The notes beneath the pieces were generated by a model that worked only from the letters and a program-made list of their open reading frames with translations, did not search any database and had not been told where the DNA came from. Position numbers and translations under genes: made by a program. Below, in pieces: positions 16,172 through 26,295 of a stretch of DNA of 64,000 nucleotides (its first letter is position 1; every line of letters starts with the position of its first letter). The DNA comes from Streptomyces sp. WZ-12 (GTDB taxonomy: Bacteria; Actinomycetota; Actinomycetes; Streptomycetales; Streptomycetaceae), in the NCBI RefSeq assembly GCF_028898845.1, contig NZ_CP118574.1, positions 5,429,001 through 5,493,000 on the forward strand. The letters run 5' to 3'.

Positions 16172-17506
16172 TTACCCCAGTGCCAACTGCCGTAGCTCGT
16201 TGGCGTGTTCGGCGCCGCCTTCGGCGGTGATGTCGTCCAGGGTCTGGGGGGTGCGGACGGTGGCGAAGCGGTGGGTGCCGTCGGGGCCGGGGGCGTAGCC
16301 GTAGATGCCGGGGCGGGGGAGGGCGTTGTAGGCGAAGTGGGTGGAGAAGTAGTAGGCGCCGGTGTCCAGGAGGGCGGCGTGGTCGCCGGATTCCAGGAGG
16401 GGGAGCGGGCGGTTCTCGGCGACCAGGTCGCCGGCGAAGCAGCACGGGCCGGCGATGTCCTGCGGGACCGGCGCGCCGTTCTTCGGGCGGCCCTTGGCGT
16501 CGTACGCCGCCACCCGGATCGGCCACGACGCGGGGGCGAAGACCGTGCGGGTGGCGACCTGGGCCCCGGCGTGGGTGACGGCGATCGGCCGGCCGCCGGC
16601 CCACTTCGCGTACTCCACCCGGGCCAGCACCGTGCCGTGCTTGGCCAGCAACGACCGCCCGAACTCGGTGACCAGGCCGTAGCGCCCGGAGAACAGGCCG
16701 GGCACCGCCGAGCGGAGGAGGGCCGCGTACTCGCGGTAGGTCGGGGTGACGGCGTCGGAGGAGAAGTTGACGGGCAGGCCGCCGCCGATGTCGAGGGTGG
16801 TGATCCGGGGGCTGCCGGCCTGCTCGTTGATCTCCTCGGCGAGGTCGTACAGCGCCCGGACGCCCTCCGCCATCCGTTCCAACGGCATGCCCTGCGAGCC
16901 GACATGGGCGTGCAGCCTGGTCAGCCACGGGCGGTCCAGGCAGGCCCGGACGATCCACTCGCGGGCGCCCGGATCGCGCAGCGGGACGCCGAACTTGGAG
17001 GTGTCGGTGGCGGTGCTCATCGCGCCGATGGCGCCGCCGCCGAGCTGCGGATTGACCCGCAGCCCTATCGGCGCGGTGGACGGGGCGGAGGCCATCATCC
17101 GGTCGATCCGGGAGAGTTCCTCGTGGTTGTCGACGTTGACCGCGATGCCCAGGGCCAGCGCCTCACGGAGCTCGGGGAGGGTCTTGGCGGGGGAGTCCAG
17201 GACGGTGTGCCGGGCCGGGACCCCGGCGGCCCGGGCCAGCGCCAACTCGCCGGGGCTCGCCACCTCACAGCCGATCCCCTCCTGGGCCAGCAACCGCAAC
17301 ACGGGCACCAGCGAGGCCGCCTTGACCGCGAACGCGTGCAGCACCTGGGTGCCCGGGGCGGTGAACTCCGCGAAGGCGGCGCGGAGTTCGGCCGCCGACC
17401 GGCGGATGCCGGCGACGTCGAGCAGGCCGACCACGGGCTGGTCGGGGCCGACCAGCCCCTGGGCGATGGCTGCCTGTACGGCGCGGTCTCGGTCCGTGAA
17501 GGTCAT
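16172..17506 (-). CDS. Fold-type III PLP enzyme, diaminopimelate/ornithine decarboxylase-like
   Basis: The 444-residue protein has the alanine-racemase/LysA barrel plus the C-terminal beta domain. K62 in HAFAVKAAS is the predicted Schiff-base lysine. CEVASPGELALARAAG and TLDIGGGLPVN follow the DapDC/ODC pattern. The usual EPGR phosphate motif reads EFGRSL (in YGLVTEFGRSL), and the active-site cysteine region reads GPCCFAGDLVAE. These fit an amino-acid decarboxylase, but substrate cannot be assigned: diaminopimelate, ornithine, lysine or another amino acid. A housekeeping lysA normally lies elsewhere in Streptomyces, so this is probably a paralogue. It faces the RpiR regulator across the repeat region. 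Confidence 0.85.
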   Translation of the reverse strand: MTFTDRDRAVQAAIAQGLVGPDQPVVGLLDVAGIRRSAAELRAAFAEFTAPGTQVLHAFAVKAASLVPVLRLLAQEGIGCEVASPGELALARAAGVPARHTVLDSPAKTLPELREALALGIAVNVDNHEELSRIDRMMASAPSTAPIGLRVNPQLGGGAIGAMSTATDTSKFGVPLRDPGAREWIVRACLDRPWLTRLHAHVGSQGMPLERMAEGVRALYDLAEEINEQAGSPRITTLDIGGGLPVNFSSDAVTPTYREYAALLRSAVPGLFSGRYGLVTEFGRSLLAKHGTVLARVEYAKWAGGRPIAVTHAGAQVATRTVFAPASWPIRVAAYDAKGRPKNGAPVPQDIAGPCCFAGDLVAENRPLPLLESGDHAALLDTGAYYFSTHFAYNALPRPGIYGYAPGPDGTHRFATVRTPQTLDDITAEGGAEHANELRQLALG

Positions 17507-17631
17507 GGGTCAACTTCATCATTCGGCGGGGGCCCCGCGCCACGGCGAACGGGCCCTGCGGAGTGAAGGGGTGGTGGAGGGCCCGGGGGCGCCTGGTGTC
17601 CGTCCCGAACCGGGCCCCGCCGACCGCCCCG

Positions 17632-18594
17632 CTACGCCGCCGGGGCGCCGCTGAGCTGGGCCTTGTCCTGGCGGGCGGTCAGCCGGGAGCCGGACTCGCG
17701 GCGGGCCGCGCGGCGCAGCAGCGGGACCGCCAGGAGGAATCCCAGGACCGCCCAGGCGGCCAGGACCAGCGCCACCGTCGGCAGTTGCCAGGAGCCGGCC
17801 GGCTCCGCGGCACGCGCGGCGTCCGGCAGCAGGGCCGCGCGCAGGCCCTGCGCCATCCACCGGAGCGGGAAGACCGACGCGATGTTCTGCACCAGCGCCG
17901 GCATCTTGGATATCGGGAACATCGCGCCCGAGGTGATCAGCAGGGCCATCGACGGCAGCATGATCAACGCCAGCGCCTCGCGCGGGTTGGGGAGCACCGC
18001 CCCGATCGCCGCCCCCAACGGGACCACGGCGAGCAGCCCGAGCGCGGTGACCCACACCAGCGTCAACCAGCCACCGGGGCCGTGCGGCAGCGGGCCGTCC
18101 ACCAGCACCGCGCCGACGCCCAGCAGGACCACCAGGGTGCTCACCGCCATGGTCACGATCAGCAGCGACTTGGCGATCAGATAGGCCGGTATGCCGCCGG
18201 GAGTGGCCCGCAGCCGCAGCAGGGTGCCCTCCTCGCGCTCGGTCACCAGGATCTGCGGGAGGTTGAGCAGCCCGATCTGGAACAGCAGATAGGCGGAGAA
18301 GCCGGCCAGCGTCAGATGCGCCATCGGGACCTTGGTGCCGGGCACGTCGTCGTTGATGAAGCCGGCGAGCAGCAGGGCCACCACCACGTTGGAGAGGTAG
18401 CCGCTCAACTCCTTGCGGTTGCGCAGCAGATGGCGCACCTCGATGCCGCCGCGCCGCAGCCCCGCTCGCCAGGGGCGCAGTCGCGCGGGACGGGCCCCAC
18501 CGGCGGCTCCCGAGCCCCGGCCCGGGCCGCCCCGGCCGGCGTCCGTCGGCGCGTCCGTCGTTGTCGTGGCTGCCGGCGTGGCCGTCGTCGTCAT
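17632..18594 (-). CDS. ABC-2 type exporter permease
   Basis: The 320-residue protein has a low-complexity Thr/Ala/Gly-rich N-terminus and about six membrane segments from residue 70 on. A central cytoplasmic loop (VTEREEGTLLRLRATPGG) and the SGAMFPISKMPALVQNIASVFPLRW segment are typical of ABC2_membrane proteins. It forms the exporter with the ATPase encoded just upstream. AGGGGG lies six bases before ATG 18594, which was preferred. In-frame ATGs at 18600 and 18609 exist, the latter overlapping the ATPase stop as ATGA. Substrate is unknown; drug, lipid or peptide export are all possible. Confidence 0.9.
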   Translation of the reverse strand: MTTTATPAATTTTDAPTDAGRGGPGRGSGAAGGARPARLRPWRAGLRRGGIEVRHLLRNRKELSGYLSNVVVALLLAGFINDDVPGTKVPMAHLTLAGFSAYLLFQIGLLNLPQILVTEREEGTLLRLRATPGGIPAYLIAKSLLIVTMAVSTLVVLLGVGAVLVDGPLPHGPGGWLTLVWVTALGLLAVVPLGAAIGAVLPNPREALALIMLPSMALLITSGAMFPISKMPALVQNIASVFPLRWMAQGLRAALLPDAARAAEPAGSWQLPTVALVLAAWAVLGFLLAVPLLRRAARRESGSRLTARQDKAQLSGAPAA

Positions 18595-18605
18595 GTCCAT
18601 CCCCC

Positions 18606-19589
18606 TCATGCTGCTGCCGCCTCCCCCGTGTCGCCGCCGGCCACCGTGCCGGCGTCGTGCTCGTCGTCCTCGCCCCGACCGTCGTCCTGCCCGTGGACCA
18701 TGTGGAGGTAGGTGTCCTCCAGCGTCGGCCGACGCACCTCCAGGTCCGCGATCGGTCCGGCCACCTCGCGGTGCAGTTCCCACACCAGACGGGACGGGTC
18801 CGCGGTGCGCTCGCGGCGCGGTGTGCCGTCGGGCGCCGTCCAGCGGACCTCGGCCTGCGCGGCGGCCCGCCGGGCGAGCTCGACCGGGGTGCCGCAGGCC
18901 CGGATCCGGCCGTCGACCAGCATCGCTATCCGGTCGGCCAACCGCTCGGCCTCGGCGAGGTCATGGGTGGTCAGCAGGATCGTGACGCCCTCCTCGCGGG
19001 CCAGCCGCTCGACCAGGTCGTGGAAGTCGCGGCGCGCCTCGGGGTCGAAGCCGGTGGTGGGCTCGTCCAGGAACAGCAGCTCAGGGCGGCCGACGATGCC
19101 GAGCGCCACGTCCAGGCGCCGGCGCTGGCCGCCGGAGAGCCGGTCGACGCGCTGCCGGGCCTGCCCGGTGAGCCCGACCAGCTCCAGCAGTGCGGCCGGA
19201 TCGCGGGGGTCCGGGTAGTACGTCGCGAAGTGCGTCAGCAACTCGGCGACCTGCCAGCGGCGGTGGTCGCGCCAGGACTGCAGGACCAGCCCGATCCGGC
19301 CGCGCCAGGCGTCGTCGGCGCGCTCCGGGTCGGAGCCGAGGACGCGGACCTCGCCGGCGGACCGCTGCCGGAAGCCCTCCAGGATCTCGACGGTGGTGGT
19401 CTTCCCCGCGCCGTTCGGCCCGAGCAGGGCGAGGATCTCGCCGCGCCGGATGTCCAGGTCGACGCCCCGCAGGACGTCGGTGCTGCCGTAGGACATCCGC
19501 AGGGCGCGGACCTCGACGACCGGCGGGGCGCTGGCGGGGGCGGTGGGGGTGGTCATCGTGCTGCTCTCCGGGCGTGCGGTGGTGGTCAT
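18606..19589 (-). CDS. ABC transporter ATP-binding protein
   Basis: The 327-residue ATPase has Walker A GPNGAGKTT, the Q-loop region GLVLQSWRDHRRW, signature LSGGQRRRLDVALGI, Walker B LLFLDEPTTGFDP and H-switch TTHDLAEAERL. A C-terminal extension of about 90 residues, with an acidic Asp/Glu/Gly-rich tail, is typical of drug-export-type ATPases paired with ABC-2 permeases. Its ATG overlaps the upstream regulator stop (ATGA). A second in-frame ATG at 19556 lies after a short variable leader. It powers export by the permease at 17632-18594. Confidence 0.95.
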   Translation of the reverse strand: MTTTARPESSTMTTPTAPASAPPVVEVRALRMSYGSTDVLRGVDLDIRRGEILALLGPNGAGKTTTVEILEGFRQRSAGEVRVLGSDPERADDAWRGRIGLVLQSWRDHRRWQVAELLTHFATYYPDPRDPAALLELVGLTGQARQRVDRLSGGQRRRLDVALGIVGRPELLFLDEPTTGFDPEARRDFHDLVERLAREEGVTILLTTHDLAEAERLADRIAMLVDGRIRACGTPVELARRAAAQAEVRWTAPDGTPRRERTADPSRLVWELHREVAGPIADLEVRRPTLEDTYLHMVHGQDDGRGEDDEHDAGTVAGGDTGEAAAA

Positions 19590-19933
19590 CGGCCGGCCTC
19601 CGCGTGCTGCGGGGGCGCCGGGGCGGTCGCGGCGGCGGTGCCCGCGCCCTCGACGATGGCGCGGAGGGCGGCCACATGGCCCTCGAAGGCGGTGCGGCCG
19701 CGGCCCGTCAGCCGCACCCTGGTGCGCCGCTTGCGGCCGCCGCCCTCCTTGCGGATCTCCAGATAGCCGGCCTCCTCCAGCGTGTGCAGTTGCTTGGAGA
19801 GCGCGGAGTCGCTGAGCGAGAGGCTGTCGCGGATGAACGGGAAGTCGGCCCATTCGGTGGCGGCGAGCAGGGCCACCACGGACAACCGGGTGGACGGATG
19901 GATCAGTTCGTCAAAACCGGAGGGGGTGCTCAT
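19586..19933 (-). CDS. Winged-helix transcriptional regulator
   Basis: The 115-residue protein is a single winged helix: STRLSVVALLAATEWADFPFIRDSLSLSDSALSKQLHTLEEAGYLEIRKEGGGRKRRTRVRLT spans helix 1 to the wing. Such small MarR/ArsR-like proteins lie beside ABC transporters and usually repress their own operon. It overlaps the genes before and after it by four bases. The paired TTTCC/GGAAA sites upstream of the operon (20529-20575) are the likely operator. No metal-binding cysteines are seen, so an ArsR-type metal sensor is unlikely. Confidence 0.88.
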   Translation of the reverse strand: MSTPSGFDELIHPSTRLSVVALLAATEWADFPFIRDSLSLSDSALSKQLHTLEEAGYLEIRKEGGGRKRRTRVRLTGRGRTAFEGHVAALRAIVEGAGTAAATAPAPPQHAEAGR

Positions 19934-20451
19934 CGGCCCAACTCCTTAGGGCGGGGGTGCAGGGGGCGGTCACGGAGGGCGCGGCCGCGCAGCGGGCTGA
20001 CCGCCCAGCGGTTGGCCGGCCCGACGAAGAGCACGAAGGCGCCGGCGGAGATCGTGGCCTGGATCAGGCTGCCGTAGGGCAGCGCCAGCCAGCGGGCCAG
20101 GAGGTCGGTGAGCACGATCGTGCCGCCGCTGATCAGTCCGCCGGCGAAGAAGGTGGCGATGCTGCGCCAGCTGTACCGCGAGCGGTGCAGCTTCACCCGG
20201 GGCCGGCGGCTGTGGATGACGATCAGGGTCGTCAGGAGGGCCAGATACGCGGCGAGGGCCAGGAAGACGCCCCACACCGGGAGGTCGAAGCCCATGCTGG
20301 CGAGGTAGATCCACATGATGGCGGCCATCAGGTACGTCGAGCGTCGGTCGCCGGTGGCGCAGCGCTCGACCTCGTCGTACACCCGCTCCTGCGGGACCCG
20401 GATGCGCTGAAGGTCCTGCCAGGCGCGCTCGGCATCCACCGGTGTCGTCAT
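19930..20451 (-). CDS. Hypothetical four-TM membrane protein of the ABC operon
   Basis: The 173-residue protein has a charged N-terminus and about four hydrophobic segments arranged in two pairs (about 42-60, 63-80, 98-118, 128-146). I do not recognise a named family. It is the first gene of a four-gene operon in which every gene overlaps the next by four bases, or nearly so: membrane protein, regulator, ATPase, permease. It may sense or modulate the exporter, but this is inference from context only. Confidence 0.85.
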   Translation of the reverse strand: MTTPVDAERAWQDLQRIRVPQERVYDEVERCATGDRRSTYLMAAIMWIYLASMGFDLPVWGVFLALAAYLALLTTLIVIHSRRPRVKLHRSRYSWRSIATFFAGGLISGGTIVLTDLLARWLALPYGSLIQATISAGAFVLFVGPANRWAVSPLRGRALRDRPLHPRPKELGR

Positions 20452-20528
20452 GTCCCTCGCCTCCCCGTAGACGTGCTGGACGGTCCGTGTTCGGACGGCA
20501 CGGGGAGCGCCGGCGGCGACCCCCGTCT

Positions 20529-20575
20529 AACTTTCCTATCAGGAAAGCTAACACCGACTTTCCTGCCGGGCAAGT
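20529..20575 (-). promoter_or_regulatory. Paired operator overlapping the ABC operon promoter
   Basis: The first site is a perfect inverted repeat, CTTTCCT-ATC-AGGAAAG (20531-20547). The second begins with the same CTTTCCT (20558-20564) and is bounded by ACTT/AAGT (20557-20575). Starts are 27 bp apart. The minus-strand promoter TTGCCC (20568-20573) - 17 bases - TAGCTT (20545-20550) is embedded between and within them. Binding would block RNA polymerase, consistent with autorepression by the winged-helix protein at 19586-19933. Confidence 0.7.
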
Positions 20576-20613
20576 CACATCCCGCGCCTGGGGAAAGATG
20601 CCGCCGTGCCCTG

Positions 20614-20643
20614 TTGACTAGCGATATTCAGTGCCTCCAGACT
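20614..20643 (+). promoter_or_regulatory. Candidate hut promoter
   Basis: TTGACT (20614-20619) is followed after 18 bases by CAGACT (20638-20643), 41 bases before the hutU start. The -35 is good, the -10 only fair. Confidence 0.35.
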
Positions 20644-20684
20644 GCGAATAGGTCAATCCAATCGAGGTCAGGGAGGCACGGCCC

Positions 20685-22349
20685 ATGTCGGGACCGCGAC
20701 CCGTGCGGGCGCCGCGCGGAACGGAACTGAGCGCACGGGGATGGCAGCAGGAGGCCGCCCTGCGCATGCTCCAGAACAACCTCGACCCGGAGGTCGCCGA
20801 GCACCCCGACCAGCTCGTCGTCTACGGCGGCACCGGCAAGGCCGCCCGCGACTGGCGCTCCTTCGACGCCATGGTGCGCACCCTGACCACGCTCAAGCAG
20901 GACGAGACGATGCTCGTCCAGTCCGGCAAGCCGGTCGGCGTGCTCCAGACCCACGAGTGGGCGCCGCGGGTGCTGATCGCCAACTCCAACCTCGTCGGCG
21001 ACTGGGCCAACTGGGAGGAGTTCCGCCGCCTGGAGGCGCTCGGCCTGACCATGTACGGCCAGATGACGGCCGGTTCGTGGATCTACATCGGTACCCAGGG
21101 CATCCTCCAGGGCACCTACGAGACCTTCGCGGCCGTCGCGGCGAAGAGGTTCGGCGGCACGCTCGCCGGCACCATCACCCTCACCGCCGGCCTCGGCGGC
21201 ATGGGCGGCGCCCAGCCGCTCGCCGTCACCATGAACGACGGCGTCGCGATCTGCGTCGACTGCGACCCGCGCGCCATCGAGCGGCGCATCGCGCACCGCT
21301 ACCTCGACGTCAAGGCCGACGACGTCCGGCACGCCCTCCACCTGGCCGTCGAGGCCCGCGACAAGCGCCGGCCGCTCTCCATCGGGCTGCTCGGCAACGC
21401 CGCGGAACTCCTGCCGCAACTGCTCGCCGAGGGCGCCCCGATCGACATCGTCACCGACCAGACCAGCGCCCACGACCCGCTCGCCTACCTGCCGCTGGGC
21501 GTCGACTTCGCCGACATGGCGGCCTACGCGGCCGAGAAGCCGGCCGACTTCACGCAGCGCGCCCGCGCGTCGATGGCCCAGCACGTCGAGGCCATGGTCG
21601 GCTTCATGGACGCCGGCGCCGAGGTCTTCGACTACGGAAACTCCATCCGGGGCGAGGCGCAACTCGCCGGCTACAAGAGGGCGTTCGCCTTCCCCGGCTT
21701 CGTCCCCGCCTACATCCGGCCGCTCTTCGCCGAGGGCAAGGGCCCGTTCCGCTGGGCGGCGCTCTCCGGCGACCCGGCCGACATCGCGGCCACCGACCGC
21801 GCCATCCTCGACCTCTTCCCCGAGAACGAGTCGCTGGCCCGTTGGATCAAGCTGGCCGGCGAGCGCGTCCACTTCCAGGGCCTGCCCGCCCGGATCTGCT
21901 GGCTCGGCTACGGCGAACGCGACAAGGCCGGCGAGCGGTTCAACGAGATGGTCGCCGACGGCACCCTGAAGGCACCGCTGGCCATCGGCCGCGACCACCT
22001 CGACTGCGGCTCCGTCGCCTCGCCCTACCGCGAGACCGAGGCGATGAAGGACGGCTCGGACGCGATCGCCGACTGGCCGCTGCTCAACGCCATGGTCAAC
22101 GTCGCCTCCGGCGCCTCCTGGGTCTCCCTGCACCACGGCGGCGGCGTCGGCATGGGCCGCTCGATCCACGCCGGGCAGGTCACCGTCGCCGACGGCACCC
22201 CGCTGGCCGGCGAGAAGATCCGCCGGGTGCTCACCAACGACCCCGGCATGGGCGTCATCCGGCACGTCGACGCCGGCTACGAGCGCGCCGAGGAGGTCGC
22301 CGCCGAGCGCGGCGTCCGCATCCCGATGCGCGAGGGCGAGGGCGCGTGA
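20685..22349 (+). CDS. hutU: Urocanate hydratase
   Basis: The 554-residue enzyme converts urocanate to imidazolonepropionate, step two of histidine degradation, using tightly bound NAD. The family signatures are [42 protein letters not shown] (NAD-binding) and the C-terminal [28 protein letters not shown] lies ten bases before ATG 20685. It is the first gene of the hut operon, and its stop overlaps the GTG of the next gene. HutH, the first enzyme, is not in this operon. Confidence 0.97.
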   Translation: MSGPRPVRAPRGTELSARGWQQEAALRMLQNNLDPEVAEHPDQLVVYGGTGKAARDWRSFDAMVRTLTTLKQDETMLVQSGKPVGVLQTHEWAPRVLIANSNLVGDWANWEEFRRLEALGLTMYGQMTAGSWIYIGTQGILQGTYETFAAVAAKRFGGTLAGTITLTAGLGGMGGAQPLAVTMNDGVAICVDCDPRAIERRIAHRYLDVKADDVRHALHLAVEARDKRRPLSIGLLGNAAELLPQLLAEGAPIDIVTDQTSAHDPLAYLPLGVDFADMAAYAAEKPADFTQRARASMAQHVEAMVGFMDAGAEVFDYGNSIRGEAQLAGYKRAFAFPGFVPAYIRPLFAEGKGPFRWAALSGDPADIAATDRAILDLFPENESLARWIKLAGERVHFQGLPARICWLGYGERDKAGERFNEMVADGTLKAPLAIGRDHLDCGSVASPYRETEAMKDGSDAIADWPLLNAMVNVASGASWVSLHHGGGVGMGRSIHAGQVTVADGTPLAGEKIRRVLTNDPGMGVIRHVDAGYERAEEVAAERGVRIPMREGEGA

Positions 22350-23584
22350 CCTCCTCCTTCCTGGACATGTGGGGGGAGTTGCGGCCGCTGGGCCGCGACG
22401 CGGCCTCCGGCGGCTACCGCCGCTTCGCCTGGACCGGCGCGGACGCCGACTGCCGCGCGTGGTTCCGCGCCCAGGCCGAGGCCCGCGGGCTCGCCTACGA
22501 ACTGGACCGCAACGGCAACCAATGGGCCTGGCTCGGCGCCTCCGACTACCGGGACGTGGCCCCCGGCGAGGCCGTCGTCACCGGCTCGCACCTGGACTCC
22601 GTCCCGGACGGCGGCGCCTTCGACGGCCCCCTCGGCGTGGTCTCCTCGTTCGCCGCGCTCGACGAACTCCGGGCGCGGGGCGCTCAGTTCGCCAAGCCGC
22701 TGGCGATCGTCAACTTCGGCGACGAGGAGGGCGCCCGCTTCGGCCTCGCCTGCGTCGGCTCCCGGCTCTCCGCCGGCGCGCTGACGCCCGAGGCCGCGCA
22801 CCGGCTCCGCGACGGGGACGGCGTCACCCTCCCGCAGGCCATGGAGCGCGCCGGATACGACCCGGAGGCGATCGGCCCGGACCCGGAACGGCTCGCCGCC
22901 ATCGGCGCGTTCGTCGAGCTCCACGTCGAACAGGGCCGCGCGCTCGACCTGTCCGGGGACCCGGTCGGCATCGCCTCCGCCATCTGGCCGCACGGCCGCT
23001 GGCGGTTCGACTTCCGCGGGGAGGCCAACCACGCCGGCACCACGCGCCTCGCGGACCGCCGCGACCCGATGCTCACCTACGCCGCGACCGTGCTCGCCGC
23101 CCGCGAACAGGCCCGACTGGCCGGCGCCCTGGCCACCTTCGGGAAGGTCAGCGTCGAACCGAACGGCGTCAACGCCATCCCGTCGCTGGTCCGCGGCTGG
23201 CTGGACGCCCGCGCCGCCGGCCAGGACAGCCTGGACACCGTGGTCACCGGGATCGAGCGGGCCGCCGCCGAGCGGGCCGCCCGCGACGGCATCGACCTGG
23301 ACGTCGTCCGCGAGTCCTTCACCCCGGTCGTCACGTTCCGGCACGCCCTGCGGGACGAACTGGGCGCGCTGCTCGGCACACAGGGCGACCGGCCGGTGCC
23401 GGTGCTGGGCACCGGCGCCGGACACGACGCGGGTATTTTGTCCGCGACCGTACCCACGGCCATGCTGTTCGTCCGCAACCCCACCGGCGTCTCGCACTCG
23501 CCCGCCGAGGCCGCCACGGAGGACGACTGCGTCGCCGGGGTCACCGCACTCGCCGACGTACTGGAGGGGCTGGCGTGCCGCTGA
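22346..23584 (+). CDS. M20-family amidohydrolase (annotated in relatives as allantoate amidohydrolase)
   Basis: The 412-residue metalloenzyme carries the M20/Zn-amidohydrolase ligands in [31 protein letters not shown] and ELHVEQG. The dimer-domain substrate residues are in [10 protein letters not shown] and in the C-terminal [11 protein letters not shown]. Members hydrolyse N-carbamoyl, ureido or N-acyl amino acids. It sits inside the hut operon between hutU and hutF with overlaps on both sides (GTGA at 22346; next start at 23575). This suggests it removes the N-formyl group from N-formylglutamate, the product of HutF, in place of HutG. That role is inference; allantoate hydrolysis is the alternative reading. 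Confidence 0.9.
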   Translation: MTSSFLDMWGELRPLGRDAASGGYRRFAWTGADADCRAWFRAQAEARGLAYELDRNGNQWAWLGASDYRDVAPGEAVVTGSHLDSVPDGGAFDGPLGVVSSFAALDELRARGAQFAKPLAIVNFGDEEGARFGLACVGSRLSAGALTPEAAHRLRDGDGVTLPQAMERAGYDPEAIGPDPERLAAIGAFVELHVEQGRALDLSGDPVGIASAIWPHGRWRFDFRGEANHAGTTRLADRRDPMLTYAATVLAAREQARLAGALATFGKVSVEPNGVNAIPSLVRGWLDARAAGQDSLDTVVTGIERAAAERAARDGIDLDVVRESFTPVVTFRHALRDELGALLGTQGDRPVPVLGTGAGHDAGILSATVPTAMLFVRNPTGVSHSPAEAATEDDCVAGVTALADVLEGLACR

Positions 23585-24930
23585 CGCCGCAGGCAACACC
23601 GACGACGTACTGGCTCGAACACGCCTGGCTCGGCGCGCACGTCGAGCCGGGCGTGACCGTGGAGGTGGCGGACGGGCGGATCACGGCCGTCCGCCCGGGG
23701 ACCCCGACACCCCCGCCGGGCGCCGAGGCGCTCTACGGGCTGACCCTCCCGGGCCTGGCCAACGCGCACAGCCACGCCTTCCACCGCGCGCTGCGCGGCA
23801 CCGTCCAGGTGGGCGCCGGCACCTTCTGGACCTGGCGCGAGGTGATGTACGACGTCGCCGACCGGCTCACCCCGGACAGCTACTACGCTCTGGCCCGCGC
23901 CGCCTACGCCGAGATGGCGCTCGCCGGCATCACCTGCGTCGGCGAATTCCACTACCTCCACCACGCGCCCGGCGGCACCCGCTACGACGACCCCAACGCG
24001 ATGGGCCGAGCGCTGCTCGCGGCCGCCGCCGACGCCGGCATTCGGATCACCCTCCTCGACACCGCCTACCTCTCCGCCGGCTTCGGCGACCCGCCCAGCC
24101 GCCACCAACTGCGCTTCTCCGACGGCACCGCGGACGCCTGGGCCGAGCGCGCCGACGCGCTCAAGGGCGGCGAGCACGCCAAGATCGGCGCCGCCGTCCA
24201 CTCCGTGCGCGCCGTGCCCGCCGGGGAGTTGGGCACCGTCGCGGCGTGGGCCGAGCGGCGGCGGGCGCCGCTGCACGTCCACCTCTCCGAGCAGACCGCC
24301 GAGAACGACGCCTGCCGCGCCGCCCACGGCCGCACCCCGGCCCAACTGCTCGCCGAACACGGCGTGCTGGGCCCGCGCACCACGGCCGTGCACGCCACCC
24401 ACCTCACCGACGGCGACATCGCCCTGCTCGGCGGCAGCGGCACCGGCGTGTGCATGTGTCCGACCACCGAGCGGGACCTCGCCGACGGCATCGGCCCGGC
24501 CGCGGCGCTCCAGGAACAGGGCAGCCCGCTCTCCCTCGGCAGCGACAGCCACGCCGTCATCGACCTGCTCGAAGAGGCCCGCGCCATGGAGCTCAACGAG
24601 CGGCTGCGCACCCGCACCCGGGGCCACTGGACCGCCGCGGCCCTGCTGCGCGCCGCCACCGCCGACGGGCACGCCGCGCTCGGCTGGGACGACGCGGGCG
24701 CCCTCGCCACCGGCGCGCTCGCCGACCTCACCACGATCGCGCTGGACTCCGTGCGCACCGCCGGGCCACCGCCCCGACTGGGCGGCGAGACGGCCGTATT
24801 CGCCGCCACCGCAGCCGATGTGCGGCACACCCTCGTGGGCGGCCGGTGGACCGTCCGCGACGGGCGGCACACCGGCGTGCCCGACGTGCCCACCGCCCTC
24901 GCCGACGCCATCGCCGCCGTGCGCGGCTGA
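23575..24930 (+). CDS. hutF: Formimidoylglutamate deiminase
   Basis: The 451-residue amidohydrolase converts N-formimidoylglutamate to N-formylglutamate and ammonia. Metal and catalytic residues lie in [34 protein letters not shown] and [23 protein letters not shown], the arrangement of HutF-type deiminases. The start is GTG 23575 with GGAGGGG five bases upstream. It overlaps the M20 gene by ten bases, so translation is coupled. Its presence means that this organism uses the deiminase branch rather than direct HutG-type hydrolysis of formimidoylglutamate to formamide. Confidence 0.94.
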   Translation: MPLTPQATPTTYWLEHAWLGAHVEPGVTVEVADGRITAVRPGTPTPPPGAEALYGLTLPGLANAHSHAFHRALRGTVQVGAGTFWTWREVMYDVADRLTPDSYYALARAAYAEMALAGITCVGEFHYLHHAPGGTRYDDPNAMGRALLAAAADAGIRITLLDTAYLSAGFGDPPSRHQLRFSDGTADAWAERADALKGGEHAKIGAAVHSVRAVPAGELGTVAAWAERRRAPLHVHLSEQTAENDACRAAHGRTPAQLLAEHGVLGPRTTAVHATHLTDGDIALLGGSGTGVCMCPTTERDLADGIGPAAALQEQGSPLSLGSDSHAVIDLLEEARAMELNERLRTRTRGHWTAAALLRAATADGHAALGWDDAGALATGALADLTTIALDSVRTAGPPPRLGGETAVFAATAADVRHTLVGGRWTVRDGRHTGVPDVPTALADAIAAVRG

Positions 24931-24995
24931 CCCGCATCCGCCCCCAGCCACCCCCAGGCCCGCGCCGCCCGCGGACGAAGGAGAACACCCCCGCG

Positions 24996-26177
24996 ATGAC
25001 GACGACTTCCGCGCCGACCACCGCGATCACCCACATCACCCAGCTCGTCACCAACGACCCCTCCCTCGGTGAAGGCCCCCTCGGTCTGCTCCAGGACGCC
25101 GCGGTCGTCATCGACGGCGACCGCATCGCCTGGGTCGGTCCCTCCAGCAAAGCACCCGCCACTGACAACGCCGTCGACGCCGCCGGCCGGGCCGGCCTGC
25201 CCGGCTTCGTCGACTCCCACTCCCACCTGGTCTTCGCCGGCGACCGCACCGAGGAGTTCAACGCCCGGATGTCCGGGCGGCCTTACTCCGCCGGCGGCAT
25301 CCGCACCACCGTCGCCGCCACCCGCGCCGCCGCCGACGACGCGCTGCACGCCAACGTCGCCCGCTACCTCGCCGAGGGCCTCCGCCAGGGCACCACCACC
25401 CAGGAGATCAAGTCCGGCTACGGCCTGACCGTCGAGGACGAGGCGCGGGCGGTGCGGATCGCCGCCGCCCACACCGACGAGGTGACCTTCCTGGGCGCCC
25501 ACATCGTCTCGCCGGACTACGCCGACGACCCGGCCGGCTACGTCGAGCTGGTCACCGGGCCGATGCTCGACGCCTGTGCCCCGCACGCCCGTTGGGTGGA
25601 CGTCTTCTGCGAGCGCGGCGCCTTCGACGGCGACCAGGCCCGCGCCGTCCTCACCGCCGGCCGGGCCAAGGGCCTCACGCCCCGGGTGCACGCAAACCAG
25701 CTCGGCCACGGCCCCGGCGTGCAGCTCGCGGTCGAGTTGGACGCCGCCTCCGCCGACCACTGCACCCACCTCACCCCCGCCGACGTCGACGCGCTGGCCC
25801 AGTCCGACACCGTCGCCACGCTCCTCCCGGGCGCCGAGTTCTCCACCCGTGCCCAATGGCCGAACGCCCGCCCGCTGTTGGACGCCGGCGCCACCGTGGC
25901 GCTGTCCACCGACTGCAACCCCGGCTCGTCCTTCACCAGTTCCATGGCGTTCTGCATCGCGCTCGCCGTGCGCGACATGGGGATGACACCGGACGAGGCG
26001 GTGTGGTCGGCCACCGCCGGCGGCGCCCGGGCGCTGCGCCGCACCGATGTCGGCCGGATCGCCCCCGGCGCCCGCGCCGACCTGGTCCTGCTGGACGCGC
26101 CCTCCCACGTGCACCTCGCCTACCGGCCCGGCGTGCCGCTGGTAACGGACGTCTGGCACAACGGCGTTCGCCTCTGA
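24996..26177 (+). CDS. hutI: Imidazolonepropionase
   Basis: The 393-residue zinc amidohydrolase opens imidazolonepropionate to formimidoylglutamate, step three of histidine catabolism. Metal ligands are in [12 protein letters not shown], in HANQLGHG and in [14 protein letters not shown], all standard HutI motifs. The substrate-facing [14 protein letters not shown] is also present. The start at 24996 has GAAGGAG somewhat far upstream (12 bases). It is the last gene of the hut operon and is followed by a strong terminator. Confidence 0.96.
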   Translation: MTTTSAPTTAITHITQLVTNDPSLGEGPLGLLQDAAVVIDGDRIAWVGPSSKAPATDNAVDAAGRAGLPGFVDSHSHLVFAGDRTEEFNARMSGRPYSAGGIRTTVAATRAAADDALHANVARYLAEGLRQGTTTQEIKSGYGLTVEDEARAVRIAAAHTDEVTFLGAHIVSPDYADDPAGYVELVTGPMLDACAPHARWVDVFCERGAFDGDQARAVLTAGRAKGLTPRVHANQLGHGPGVQLAVELDAASADHCTHLTPADVDALAQSDTVATLLPGAEFSTRAQWPNARPLLDAGATVALSTDCNPGSSFTSSMAFCIALAVRDMGMTPDEAVWSATAGGARALRRTDVGRIAPGARADLVLLDAPSHVHLAYRPGVPLVTDVWHNGVRL

Positions 26178-26212
26178 GGGCGGCCGTCCCGGGGCCGTCC
26201 CCGAAACGCACT

Positions 26213-26248
26213 GAGGGCCCGTCCCGGACGTTTCCGGGGCGGGCCCTC
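26213..26248. terminator. Hut operon / sigma gene bidirectional terminator
   Basis: Two 16-base arms beginning GAGGGCCCGT pair with one G-T wobble around a four-base CGTT loop. It lies between the convergent hutI and sigma factor genes. Confidence 0.8.
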
Positions 26249-26295
26249 GCGTGCACGGGCGTCGGCCGACCTCGCCGGTCGGCCCCGACCGCGGG

